A stretch of 64,000 nt of DNA from Maylandia zebra (lineage: Eukaryota > Chordata > Actinopteri > Cichliformes > Cichlidae): NCBI RefSeq assembly GCF_041146795.1, contig NC_135168.1, positions 39,936,370-40,000,369 of the forward strand, written 5' to 3'. A model generated the notes under the pieces. The model searched no databases and had not been told where the DNA came from. It saw nothing but the letters and a program-made list of their open reading frames with translations. A program made the translations under genes and the position numbers. How positions within the stretch are numbered: position 1 is the first letter of the stretch; every line of letters begins with the position of its first letter. Below, one piece after another: positions 21,895 to 32,328 of the stretch.

Positions 21895-24889
21895 TGATGA
21901 GAAAAGGCAGACAGGAGTTAAGATGGACAAAGGTGATGGCAATGCAAGTTAAGAAAAATAGTAACTGATTTCTGTCAGCCTGTTTGTGTGAGATATGGGT
22001 AATAAAGTAATCTCTGGGATTTTTAATCAAAAATGTTCTTTTCGTCTGCAATCAAGCCACATGAAACTTGTTTACTATGACAAACAAAATGTATTGAAAG
22101 GCTACACAAGAAAAAAATGACTGTGCATACAGGAAATAATTCCATAAATGAGATCATAACAGTCCTTTTCTGCCCTGTCTGTTGCACCATTTCAAACACA
22201 ATAAAATATTTTACAAAATTTTCAGTTCAAAGAGAAAAGCTTCAGTCATGCAAACTCTGTGTGCATTTCAGCCAGCTGCTTACCATGACCACAGTTTCCA
22301 CAGTGACAACTGAGCTAAATGAAAATGTTGTTTCCTTTGCAAGCACTGTGCAAAAAAGCAACGTATTCTGTTCCTTTGGTACACATTCCTGGGGGTCAAC
22401 CATCAAAGAATGATGAATGGTGAACCATTGAGATGCAAAAGTACAATCTTTGACCTTCTGGTATCACTAAGGGAAAGTCCATTACAGCAGCCAATCCAAC
22501 TGATATTTTTGTCTGGGCTGAAGTGGTTGACCAACTGCCAGACCAGCGTAACCCAGCGTAATCATGCAGCTATCCTGATTGAGAACCTTCCATGCACTGA
22601 TGGCATCTTAGATTAGGCTTCATAAGCACAAGCATCAAGCAACACATCTTATATTTGATGACTTATGTTCAATTAGCTACAGCCATGCCTCTTCACTCCC
22701 ATCTGCCAGGCTGGGTCCCAACGGCTCTGTCATCTGGAAGCTTTTTAATCCTTTGGGTTCTTACCACCAATCTCCACCCCCACTGTCACATCAAGGGAAT
22801 GGAGCAACCTGACCTCAGTGCCAAAATTATCACTTCTGCTTGCTCCCCTTCACCATCAATAGTCAAAATCCTCCTACGCTGTTCTTTGGTGGAGTGCCAA
22901 GCAGACCAGATACAATTCTATTGTGAAATCAACCTTTTTTTTCTCACCACATTAGTGAAAAAAGGAGGAAACTGATAGAGTGTTGCAGCTAAATGTATCT
23001 AAAATGAATTTCTTTTAAAAGATTAAAAGGATAAAGCAAGAATTAGACACCAGCTCTTCCTCTCACAGCTCTGCAACCCTTTTTATGCATTTGGATTTCC
23101 CAGGCCACAACTTCACTTAATTATACAGAAATGGCAAACCGATTCAGCAGCTAGCTTATGAACACTTTAGAGCACCTAAAGAGCCAGCTGTTTCCCTTAA
23201 CAGAATTTAGAGAGCGTTAAATATTGGGCATATGTTCACCAGGTGTCCAAAACACAGATAAATGCAGATTTTGCAACTCCTTCCAAACTTTTCTTAGTTA
23301 CTTAAAAGAAAATCTTCTAGTTACACTTCCCCAAAAACTTAAAAAGCAAAACAAACCCTAACTCAAGCTGTGAAAGAATGGAAGTGGATATTTTCACATT
23401 TTTGTTACACAATAGCATACATACTATAGCCTTTATAGGATTCCCACGTCTCTGATATAACCTACACAGAGATTGCCAATTATTGTGGGAAAAGGCTAAA
23501 CAAAAACATATTAATTTTAAGTAACTTTAAGAAATTAAATGAGTCACACGAGGTTTTAGTGCTTAGAGTTTTATTTTGTGTGTTTCTTCTGCTATTACAA
23601 AGTTAGTTTGAACACATACTCCAGTTCTTAAAGCATGAGCTGATAAACCTTTTTAAATGTCTCTACACAGGACTACTTGTTGTGCGTGTCAGACAGGTCT
23701 GAGGTTCTGTTGTTTTTCTTCTCAAGACAGAAAAGCCTCAGTTGTAGTTTGAGTCCTGCTCTGCTTCCTGTCTTCTGTGAACCAGCTGCTATGGCAGAAA
23801 GGAATTTATGTGCTTGGATGGGCTTTTGGCTCTCTAGTGACACTGTTGGAGGTGCTTTAAGTATTAGTGAAGGTAAACTGTGCAGGGGAACAAATGCAAA
23901 TACCAAACAAGTTGTAGAGGTAGGATAATGCTAGCTTTAATGTAACAGATGTCTAAATACATGCTGATATGTCCATAAGGGTTTTTAAAAAGGTTTTACA
24001 GCATATAGTCTTCTCAGAAAGTGCTTAAATAACATACACACAATACACACAATCGACAGTACTTTCACAGGATGAAGGGGTATTGCACTTGTAACTAAAT
24101 GTAACAGATCAAAAGTTCCCACATATGGACACAAATACATCAAATATATAAAAACAAAACATAAACCACATGTCAGGAGGGTAGGTCTTTGGTAAAGCAT
24201 AGAAATATTTCCATATTGATGGCCCTTGCATTTCTAAGTTTGCTTTTTGTGTACAAGATATGATTAAATACTAAGATATGAACTCTTCATACAAGCAACA
24301 ATAACAAAAAAGTCTAAAATAAGCGTCTTCATTAGCAGTCTCACATTTCATACAAACTGTGAATGCATCTTTCTCAGGAGCTAAAAACAGTTCCCTTATT
24401 TAAGTTAATATGACTCAGATTCCACATTTAACTGTAAAACCTCAGTTTTTGCAACGTGCCTACTGCATATATCTTCCCTGAAAATATCACATTCACAGTG
24501 GTCTGTAATGCATAACGTATTCCTGACAGAACTATAGAGAACAGAAAAATGTATTTACAGTAGTGTTAATTAATGTGCCGTATCCCTTAAAAATCACAAC
24601 ATAAAAAACAAAAAGACAGAGGAAAATCCGAAAATACATATTTTCTTTCTCCTTGATAAATATGGAACTACAGCAGGCAGCAGTGAAGACACAAGCTTCA
24701 AAATGTTTTTGGTTCTAAGGTTTTTTTTATCCATAAAAAACTATCTGTAGAAACATAAATTTGTAAATGTACCAGTGGTTACAAAACATTTTTTTTCTTG
24801 GCTCAAAGATGTCAGGCAAGCCTATTCCCTGAAATGTCAAATTATCCCTTCGTCACCGTACTAAAGAACACAGTTCAAAATCAAGACTT
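21895..24889. other. Convergent intergenic region between tmem109 and IgA
   Basis: The left part is the tmem109 3' UTR (AATAAAG near 22001). The right part must hold the 3' UTR of the minus-strand IgA gene. TTTATTTT near 23570 is a possible minus-strand poly(A) signal. No exon, RNA gene or clear repeat family was recognised. Confidence 0.5.
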
Positions 24890-27242
24890 TTAGAAGAAGA
24901 TGAATTTCTCTGAGGTATAAACATCACAGTACGTTGAGGCTGAGCTGAGTGGCGGACCAGAATTGAAAATTGTCCCCTTCAATTCAAACCGTGGCTCAGG
25001 GTCGGAGGTGGGAGTGATGGTTGGAGCCTCTTCCTGCTTCGCCGGCGGTGTAACCTGGAGGAAAAAGACAGACGTGTCACTGCACATTTAGCCTTTAAAC
25101 CAAGTCTCGTTTCTAAGTTTAAAGAAGTTTCAAAACTGCATTGAACATGCACTTAGGTCTCACCTCACAATAAGCAGGTGGAGAATCCGTAGCAGCAGAA
25201 CTGTGTATCTGCAGAGTTCAACAACACACATTAATAGCAGGAAAGAGAGGAGAATAAAAATGGCTCAGGAGTTGAGTTCATACACTAACCAGCAGGTCAA
25301 CTGGAGCATCAGGAGCCTCATCAGTGTTGGGTGGATTAGAGAGTTCACAGTGCTGGTTTGATCCCGGACCCACAGGCTCAAACTGCAGTTCGATTTAAAC
25401 AGACAATATAAACACAACTAAAAAAAATAAATACACAAAAAGCAAAAAAATAGCAGATCATGTTCACCTCATGGTAATACACAGCAGGCTCGCTATCATT
25501 CTCTGCAGCTGCTTCTGAGTTCTCCTTTGCTGAGGATCTCTCACCACAACAGCAGTACTTGCAGCAACACCAGCACAGTGTGAAGAACAACGCACCACCA
25601 CCAATACCGAGGTAAGCCTGACTGAACTGTGGCTCTGAAACAAAGTCTGTTAATCAGCCCAAAGCAAACTATACTGTATAATGAAAATGATCTTAGTTTA
25701 TTTACCTTCCATTTCCAGGAAAACTACCAAGGCTTTGTCATCATTATCATCTCTGACTTCAAACCGTCCACTGCATGTCTTTTGGATGGCCTTGTGTACA
25801 ATCCCACATGGCTTTAAAAGCTCAAACCCCACGCAATCCACTTGTTTCAAATCATGCTGCAGTCTGCCCTTAAGGACTATCGCAGTCTTACTGTTTTCGC
25901 CAGGGAAGAAGTAAATGTTGCAGGAGTGCGGTTCCAGATCAAAAGTGATGTTCAGGACTTGATTAGTCTCCAGGGTATAGCTCTTTGTGACCTCTGATAA
26001 AGAAAATATTAAAGTGATTTTTAAGTTAATGCACTAATGCATGAGGAATCTGTAGGAAGCAGGGGCAGCTCTAGGGGAGGGGTTGATGACGGGAAATCGT
26101 GAGGGACATACAAAGTGACACAATACAAATGACAAAAATTACATATGGAGAAATAAATAACAAGTTAATATTTCAACTCATTGTAGGGTGTCTATAGGAC
26201 TTTTATCAACGTTTCCCCCTCAGTTGCACATGGTGATTTCCCCTGCAGTGGACGGGGTTTTTAAGTATATGATGTGTTCAACTTTGTCTTGGTTCGTGGT
26301 GTAAGTTTTTTTGGGGGTTTTGTGTCCGATTTAAGGAAAATTAAGTTACTGTCGTGTATGATGCTTCTGAAGATGAGCTGTGAGAATCTCCATAAAACCA
26401 GAACCTGTCCTTTTAAAAAGGCTTAAAACGAACCAACCCATATGTCCTTTACTGAGCTTTAGATTTGCATTGCTCTGGTGGACTTTATAAAATCCAGTTT
26501 ACAGAGTATAGAGCTATATGACTTAACTAAATGCATATTTGTTATATACCGCAGTTTGGCTTTAGAGACTTTAAATGTGCTGTTACAGTAGTGTTACGCT
26601 CTCATTGATTTGTAGGTCAATCTAACTATAGGCTTGTGGTAAAAGTTTAGCACACCTGTAGAAAAAGAAAAAAAACATTAGATAAATCAAGGACTAAAAA
26701 GATCCACACCTTTTACGTCAATGATCTTCGCATGCATCAATTCCCCATAGTTGTCTTTGAATATGTAGCGGCCACTGTCTTTTTGGGCTAAAGAACTGAT
26801 GGTATATAAGGTCTCAGTCATCTTCCATCTACTGCCCTCTTTGGGCTGATCTTCGTCACGTTCCCACAAGATCGTCCCTTCTGATTTGTTCTTGGGGATT
26901 AAGTGAACCCTTCTTGACACCCTCATCCTGAATCTGTTTCCATACTCCACTTCATAATTTTCAACATTTTCAAGGCCTGGAGAGGAGAGAAAAATTATTA
27001 ATGTATGTTGTTATTGCAAATTACTTTTGCTAATTCTGGCATATTTACATTGACATGTTCATAATTATACCGTGTTATCAGAGTTAAGAAAATTGCACTT
27101 AAATACAATAATAAAGGGTGATCCTGAGCACTGATGCTGAGTCCCAGACTTCAGCATTATTAAAGCTGCTTTACTAACGTGGAAATGAGCTTCCTTACTT
27201 ACCAACACCAAGACTGGCAACTAGAAGCAGCAATAAGATCAT
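24890..27242 (-). CDS. IgA: two-domain Ig-type membrane receptor with tyrosine tail (unrecognised family)
   Basis: Not recognised by name. Seven exons: 27203-27242, 26710-26976, 25706-25993, 25468-25634, 25290-25382, 25164-25208 and 24890-25054, giving 1065 bp or 354 residues. The order is a short hydrophobic signal (MILLLLLVASLGVG), Ig-like domain 1 (about 14-103, ILWERDEDQP and KDSGRYIFKDN), and Ig-like domain 2 (about 103-199, four Cys, SGRFEVRDNDD). A transmembrane helix (YLGIGGGALFFTLCW) follows, then a Cys-rich juxtamembrane run (CCCKYCCC) and a tail with AVYYHE, PAYCEV and STYCDV. STYCDV fits the ITIM pattern S-x-Y-x-x-V. Both Ig exons are phase 1-1 and tail exons are phase 0. Neither domain has the YxC of normal Ig folds. 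The C-terminal SDPEPRFELKG and CDVYTSEK blocks recur in IgB. It appears to have lost the distal V-type domain that IgB and IgC keep. Inferred role: inhibitory or adhesive surface receptor. Confidence 0.8.
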
Positions 27243-27329
27243 GATGATGTGCAGGGATTCAGAGATTCCGAGTCTCGAATAAACAGTTAGGCACAAAGCA
27301 CCCTGCGTTTGGGGTTCATTTGTACCTCT

Positions 27330-27345
27330 TTTAGTATATAGACTT
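27330..27345 (-). promoter_or_regulatory. TATA-like box of IgA
   Basis: TATATA at 27335-27340 lies about 95 bp upstream of the IgA start codon on the minus strand, a fitting distance for a short 5' UTR. This is inference from position and sequence. Confidence 0.4.
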
Positions 27346-27659
27346 CATATTACACCTACCCTACATAAATACATGGGTAGTAGAAGAAGGTTACAAAGTT
27401 AATACGCGCCGGTACGCTGTTAAAGTCGCAAAACGGAGAAACATTTTGTAAGCCCACCCAAAGGGCGTTTCCTTCAGCGCACTAGTGATGCGTTTAAGGG
27501 TTTTACGGAAATTATTGTTAAAATATCGAACAAGAGGGTTCGGTGTGACTCGGCCTCAGCCCCTCAGTTCGATAAAAGATTGGCGAGGGGCTGTTAGGTC
27601 CACGAACAATAATAATATTTTTTATTAAAGGTTAATTGTTGTTGTTGTTATTAATACAT

Positions 27660-27660
<1 letters not shown>

Positions 27661-27698
<38 letters not shown>

Positions 27699-28090
27699 CA
27701 TTTTATTTGAGGGCGCCTTTCAAAAAACCAAGGTCACCTTACAAAAAACAAAATTAATAAAAGGAACAGTTGTCATAAAATACATAAAATAAGTTAAAAT
27801 TACAAAACAGAGCTTGACAACAGATAAAATTAGCATTAAAGCGAATAAGCCAGTTTAAACAGATGTGTTTTGAGCTGTGTCTTAAAATAGAAAGGGAGTC
27901 AATATTTCTTAGTGCAGGAGGAAGAGAGTTCCAGAGCCGGGAAGCAGAGCGACTGAAAGCTCTGTTCCCCATAGTAATAAGGTGTGAGGACGGAACAGTA
28001 AGATGAATAAGACTAAGGACAAGGATGGCAGCAGCATGGGGAGTAAGGAAGGGACGGAGTCGGTTAATATTACGTTTGACATTTGACAAT
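27661..28090 (-). mobile_element. L2/Rex-type LINE 3' end with (ATT)n tail
   Basis: The minus-strand frame 28089-27754 reads RPFLTPHAAAI, then SHLITMGNRAFSRSASRLWN and SLPPALRN, the standard C-terminus of fish L2-like LINEs (GDRAFSRAGPRLWNSLP). It ends at an (AAT)n run at 27661-27697, the expected 3' tail in this orientation. The protein end is intact for about 110 codons, so this copy is fairly young or short-lived in decay. Confidence 0.8.
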
Positions 28091-28099
28091 ATTGTTCAA

Positions 28100-28150
28100 A
28101 TTACATAGATAGAGAGATAGAGAGAGAGATAGAGAGATAGATAGAGAGAA
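28100..28150 (+). repeat. GATA/GAGA microsatellite
   Basis: Imperfect GATAGAGAGA units between two LINE fragments. Confidence 0.85.
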
Positions 28151-28224
28151 CCATGGAGAGGCTGCTAGGAAAGCTTCAAATGCAGAGAGTCAGGCAAGTC
28201 CCGAGGTGCCAGCTAAACAGTAAA

Positions 28225-28590
28225 AACAAGGAAGGAGGAAGAGGAGGAACCATCATGGGAGGATAGGCCCCTGCAGAGCATGTACCACCGGCAGATAGAG
28301 GAGGTGACTGACATCCAGAAATCCTACCAGTGGCTGGATAAAGCTGGACTTAAAGTCAGCACAAAGGATATTGGAAGCACAGCAACAAGCTCTGAGCACA
28401 AAATCCATAGAGGCTGGGGTCTATCACACTAGGCAAGGCCCCAGGTGCAGACTGTGTAAAGATGCCCCTGAGCTAATCCAGCACATAACAGCAGGATGCA
28501 AGATGCTGACAGGCAGGGCATACATGGGACGCCATATCCAAGTGGCCAGCATAGTATACAGGAACATCTGTGCCAAGTATGGCCTGGAAG
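28225..28590 (+). mobile_element. R4/Rex6-like LINE C-terminal fragment
   Basis: The plus strand reads MYHRQIEEVTDIQKSYQWLD and, after a frame change near 28375, EAQQQALSTKSIEAGVYH, CRLCKDAPELIQHITAGCK, and finally YRNICAKYGLEV. This is the zinc-finger-like CCHC (CxxC...HxxxxC) C-terminal block of R2/R4-type fish LINEs. It is truncated on both sides with at least one frameshift. Confidence 0.65.
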
Positions 28591-29200
28591 TCGAGAGGGG
28601 AATTTATTTTATTATTATTTTTAGAATGAAATCAAAATTTCAAGACAAATTTTAAAATGTTATTTTGAGAAAAAAGCTAAATTTGAATTTAAGTTGAATT
28701 TAATCTCAAAATAGTATTTCAAGTTTATTCTCAAATTTGTATGTTGAATTTCTCATTGAAATACTATTTTGGAGAATTAATTGGAAATTTTGAGATTAAA
28801 GTCGAAATAGTATCTTGACTTTCATCTTGGATATCTTTTATTGTCATCTTTAATTTTAAGAATTAAGTCAACATTTCTAGATTAATCTTGAAACACTTCT
28901 AAGAAAATGAAGTTGAAACAGAATCTAATTACTTTGGTAATCTCCAAGCTTTTCTGCCACTACAAGACTCATTTTGGTTTTGAGTGAAATTTACTTTTAA
29001 TACACTTAAGATCCATGTACCCTTTGAGTGACTTATGGAAGCTTTATGTGTAGATTTACATAATATCCCAATTCAGCTTTGGCTGTAACAGAGTTAACGC
29101 TAAATAGCAAAGATATATATGGGGTCAGTTATGTGACAGACAGAGCTCATTAAGCAGGCAGGTGTGAGCCTGGTTGCTATAGTGACACCATCCAGTGGCA
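28591..29200. other. AT-rich spacer, no gene seen
   Basis: AT-rich with an internal palindrome-like region (28690-28820) of repeated GAAAT/ATTTC themes. No coding or RNA gene was recognised. Confidence 0.4.
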
Positions 29201-29204
<4 letters not shown>

Positions 29205-29253
<49 letters not shown>

Positions 29254-29263
29254 CACACACACC
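29205..29263 (+). repeat. (CA)n microsatellite
   Basis: An AC run with one GC interruption, ending 15 bp before the TTAA target site of the piggyBac-type MITE. Confidence 0.95.
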
Positions 29264-29281
29264 TCTCTGCTGCTGCTTTAA

Positions 29282-29838
29282 CCCTTTAAAACCGGTCGGA
29301 GTTTGTTGTTGTTGTTTTTTTACCTTCGGAGCCCTTATAAGCCTGTACTGGTGTTTTTAAAAGTCATGTTTGACTTCATACTTTTCTGAATAGTTTCTGG
29401 GATGCTTAGAACTCAAATTGCACTGCTGAAAATAGTTTATTTTGATGTACATGCTGTATTTTTGCAAATTTGCATTATGATATTTATTTTCATTTTTCTA
29501 GCAGTATATAAAAAATTGGTGTGAAGACACTCAAAATAAATTTCCTGTTGTTAGAAACTATTTTGTGCAACTTTTTTGTATTTACAAACTTCTTAAATTT
29601 CTCTAACTAGAAATATATGTAAAAAAAAAAAAAAGATTTTCAATTTTTTGTAGTGTATTGTACTTTTTTGCAATTTATGTAGTTATTATAGACTTAATGC
29701 ACACATATTACCTAATTTTGGGCTATAACAGCTATACTGATGTACAGCAACTTGAAATGCTCCCAAAAATGGCACTACAGCATGTAAAAATATAAATATA
29801 ACTCTAGTGGACTTGGTTCTATGGTAGGTCCTAAAGGT
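29282..29838 (+). mobile_element. piggyBac-type MITE, copy 1 (internally deleted)
   Basis: Flanked by TTAA at 29278-29281 and 29839-29842. The left end is CCCTTTAAAACCGGTC and the right end is GGTCCTAAAGG(T), an inverted match of about 12 bp. The body from about 29331 to 29838 matches the second copy at 44061-44941, which has a longer left arm. TTAA duplication plus CCCTTT termini fits piggyBac-like elements. No transposase is present. Confidence 0.8.
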
Positions 29839-29929
29839 TTAAATAAACAGAAAAGTCATTGTGAAACAAATGCTTCCCAAGAAAATACTACAAGTCGTAT
29901 TGACAAAAATAAATGCTTTTCAGCATTCA

Positions 29930-30058
29930 CACTAATAAAGATTTGAATAACAATGCTGTGAATGCTTTTCAGCATTCACACTAATAATAATAAAATAGTA
30001 TAATAATAAAGATTTGAATAACAATACTGTCAATACTTATCAGCATTCACACTAATTA
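29930..30058 (+). repeat. Short tandem duplication (CTTTTCAGCATTCACACTAAT unit)
   Basis: A block with CAGCATTCACACTAATAA and AAAGATTTGAATAACAAT occurs nearly three times in tandem between 29916 and 30058, with small internal differences. It is non-coding. Confidence 0.75.
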
Positions 30059-30147
30059 ACAAGAAATCCAATTTAGGATTTTTTTTTAAACAAGAACAAA
30101 AGACAGGGTGAACTTGTATTTAGAAATGCATATCTAACAGGGCTCTG

Positions 30148-30345
30148 GAGGTAGAGCAGGTCATCCACTAATCAGAAGGTTGGTGGTTCAATCCCTGGCT
30201 GTTATAATCTGCATGCCAAAGGATTCTTGGGATACTGAACCCCAAGTTACTCACCGATATGATAAGTGTGAATGCTACATAGAAAGCACTTAAGTACAAA
30301 AACAGTAGAAAAAAGTACTTCAAGTGGAAAGGTTCTTTATAAGAA
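30148..30345 (+). mobile_element. tRNA-derived SINE (V-SINE type)
   Basis: An A-box-like GGTAGAGCAGGT (30150-30161) and a B-box GGTTCAATCCC (30185-30195) lie 25 bp apart as in a tRNA-derived pol III promoter. These are followed by a non-tRNA body with GATACTGAACCCCAAGTT, typical of a common fish SINE. It does not fold as a full tRNA gene. Confidence 0.7.
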
Positions 30346-30725
30346 ACAGTCTATCTAAAAAATTCTATTATCAAACAGATTGGTTGATGCAGGATAGTTT
30401 AATTCTCATTAAGATTTTCAGTTACACAACAATAGCTGCCTGCCACCAAATGAGATGTAAAAACAATTCCTGATCCTGATTCTATCACATTTGTAAAACA
30501 AATTGAGCCAGGGGAGTCCTGAATTGGGGTCCTTTCCCCGAAATGTAAACACATATACATTCACTCAGGTGAGAACAGATTCTATTTATCATCACATACC
30601 AGGGTTTAATGTTTTCCAACAGAAGACAGCCCAGACATGGTCACACGGCACGTGGAGCAGCTTACCTTCAAACATTTACCACAAATTTTGAGCCTCCTTT
30701 ACTTGGACTGAACTGTACTGGTCCA

Positions 30726-30757
30726 TAATAAATAAATAAATAAATATATATATAAAA
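30726..30757 (+). repeat. (AAAT)n / (AT)n microsatellite
   Basis: Four to five AAAT units run into an AT run. Confidence 0.9.
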
Positions 30758-30869
30758 TCAGATGAAAAGTTTAATCCCATGCCGTAGCAATTATTCTCAG
30801 GCTTTATACCAGGAATGGACCAGGAATGAACAGGTAGACAGGTATTATTAATGTAAGTTAGAGAATTTT

Positions 30870-31010
30870 TCATGGAGTTCCACAGAGTTCTGTCCTAGAA
30901 CCAATACTTTTTACATTATACGTTTCCCCTCATGCAATGTTATTACAAAACACATGCATTTTCATTGCTATGCAGATGACACCAAGTTATATTTATCTAC
31001 GAAATAATGT
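30870..31010 (+). mobile_element. L2-clade LINE reverse-transcriptase core fragment
   Basis: The plus strand reads GVPQSSVLEPILFTLY and, after a frame change, HFHCYADDTKLYLS, the catalytic block of L2-like reverse transcriptases with YADD retained. It is a very short relic with an internal frameshift. Confidence 0.75.
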
Positions 31011-32328
31011 AATTACTTAAACTACATGCATGTAGGCAAAGGAACATCCATGCAGGAATTAACATCTGCACATCAACTTGCTATAAGAGCTGCATAGTAG
31101 CAAACTCTCCAAAACCAGCTTTTTTAAATGTCTGTCAACATACAAATGCTCTTATAATTAAATGAGTTACAGTTGCATTAGAAGCTATTACAACTGTAAC
31201 GCTAATTGTAATGTTGAAAATCTAACCCTCTAGTTTCCATGCAAATTTTAAGGGGCTCTTCCATTTAGATTTTTTAAAATGTAAGAAGTAGTGGTGTTGT
31301 TATTCCACTGTGTCCCCACACGTGTGCGTGTGCATGTGTGTGTGTGTGTGTTAGAGAGAGAGTGAGACAGAAAGAGGGAGCGAGACAGAGGGACAGAGTT
31401 GAAAAATTCATATAAGCTCTTTAAGGTCTTTTTCAAATCATTACACTAATTCCATATTCAGACATCTTCATGCAATGCAAACAACTATCAGAATTTTACA
31501 TACATTATATAAACGATACATGTTTTTCAATGCCCGATAAAACTTTTATACAAGCTTCTGTTTAAAGATATACAGAAGCAGTTATACTTGTATTGCATTT
31601 GAGAATTTGACAATATAAAAAGGCATATTTAAAAATTGCCCACCATCCCTCAAAACACAATGATAAAAGCTACAAACAAGTGATGTATGGAGCTGGATGC
31701 ACATAACAGAGGTAGAAAATACCCATGGAAGCAAAAGCTAGCAACATTATCCAGCCTGATATCACGGCAAAGCATGTAATAGGCACGTTGGTCCACCGTA
31801 TCTATTACACACTTTGCCAAGATACTGGACTACATTATCTGTCATTCCATAAATATCCATAAATAGCCTGTGAAGAGAAGCAAAGCAGACACTATTTCAT
31901 GCAAGTAACAATTCTAATTTATTGTAAATGCGTTTATATTGCACAATTTAATAAAACCCTGATTCCTGTAATTCACACTTAAGCTGCTGTAACAGAATAT
32001 TTGGAGGACAACACTGAGTGAGATTTATGTTCTCATACCTGAGGAAAATTTAGGAAAAAAAATAAAAATTCCAAAGCTTTCCAGAACCAAACTGTTTGCA
32101 AGACATGAACTTACAAATTTACAAGCAATCTTGTTAACTGAAAAAATATATTTGGAATCCATACATTTTACAACAGCACATCTTTGTGTGAAAGATAAAA
32201 AAACGGATCATGCATCAACACAGTGCGATTAACATCTGTCTGCATGGTCCTTTTCCTGTCCGTGTATGGCTTTGCAAAGATGAAAATGGAAACAATAATA
32301 AACTCTACCTGAATTTTCAGCATACTGT
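31011..32328. other. IgB downstream region and probable 3' UTR
   Basis: AT-rich and non-coding. A short segment at 31754-31800 recurs at 42819-42865. A GT-rich run lies at 31321-31352. No further Ig exon was found. Confidence 0.45.

Noticed and set aside
22117-22975. Series of 70-106-codon plus-strand frames after tmem109
   Set aside because: No recognised protein family, no splice-linked exons, and composition like the surrounding non-coding sequence.
27661-27697. Stand-alone (AAT)n microsatellite
   Set aside because: It is better explained as the 3' tail of the adjoining LINE.
30148-30230. Possible tRNA gene
   Set aside because: A and B boxes are present but the acceptor stem does not close and a SINE body follows.
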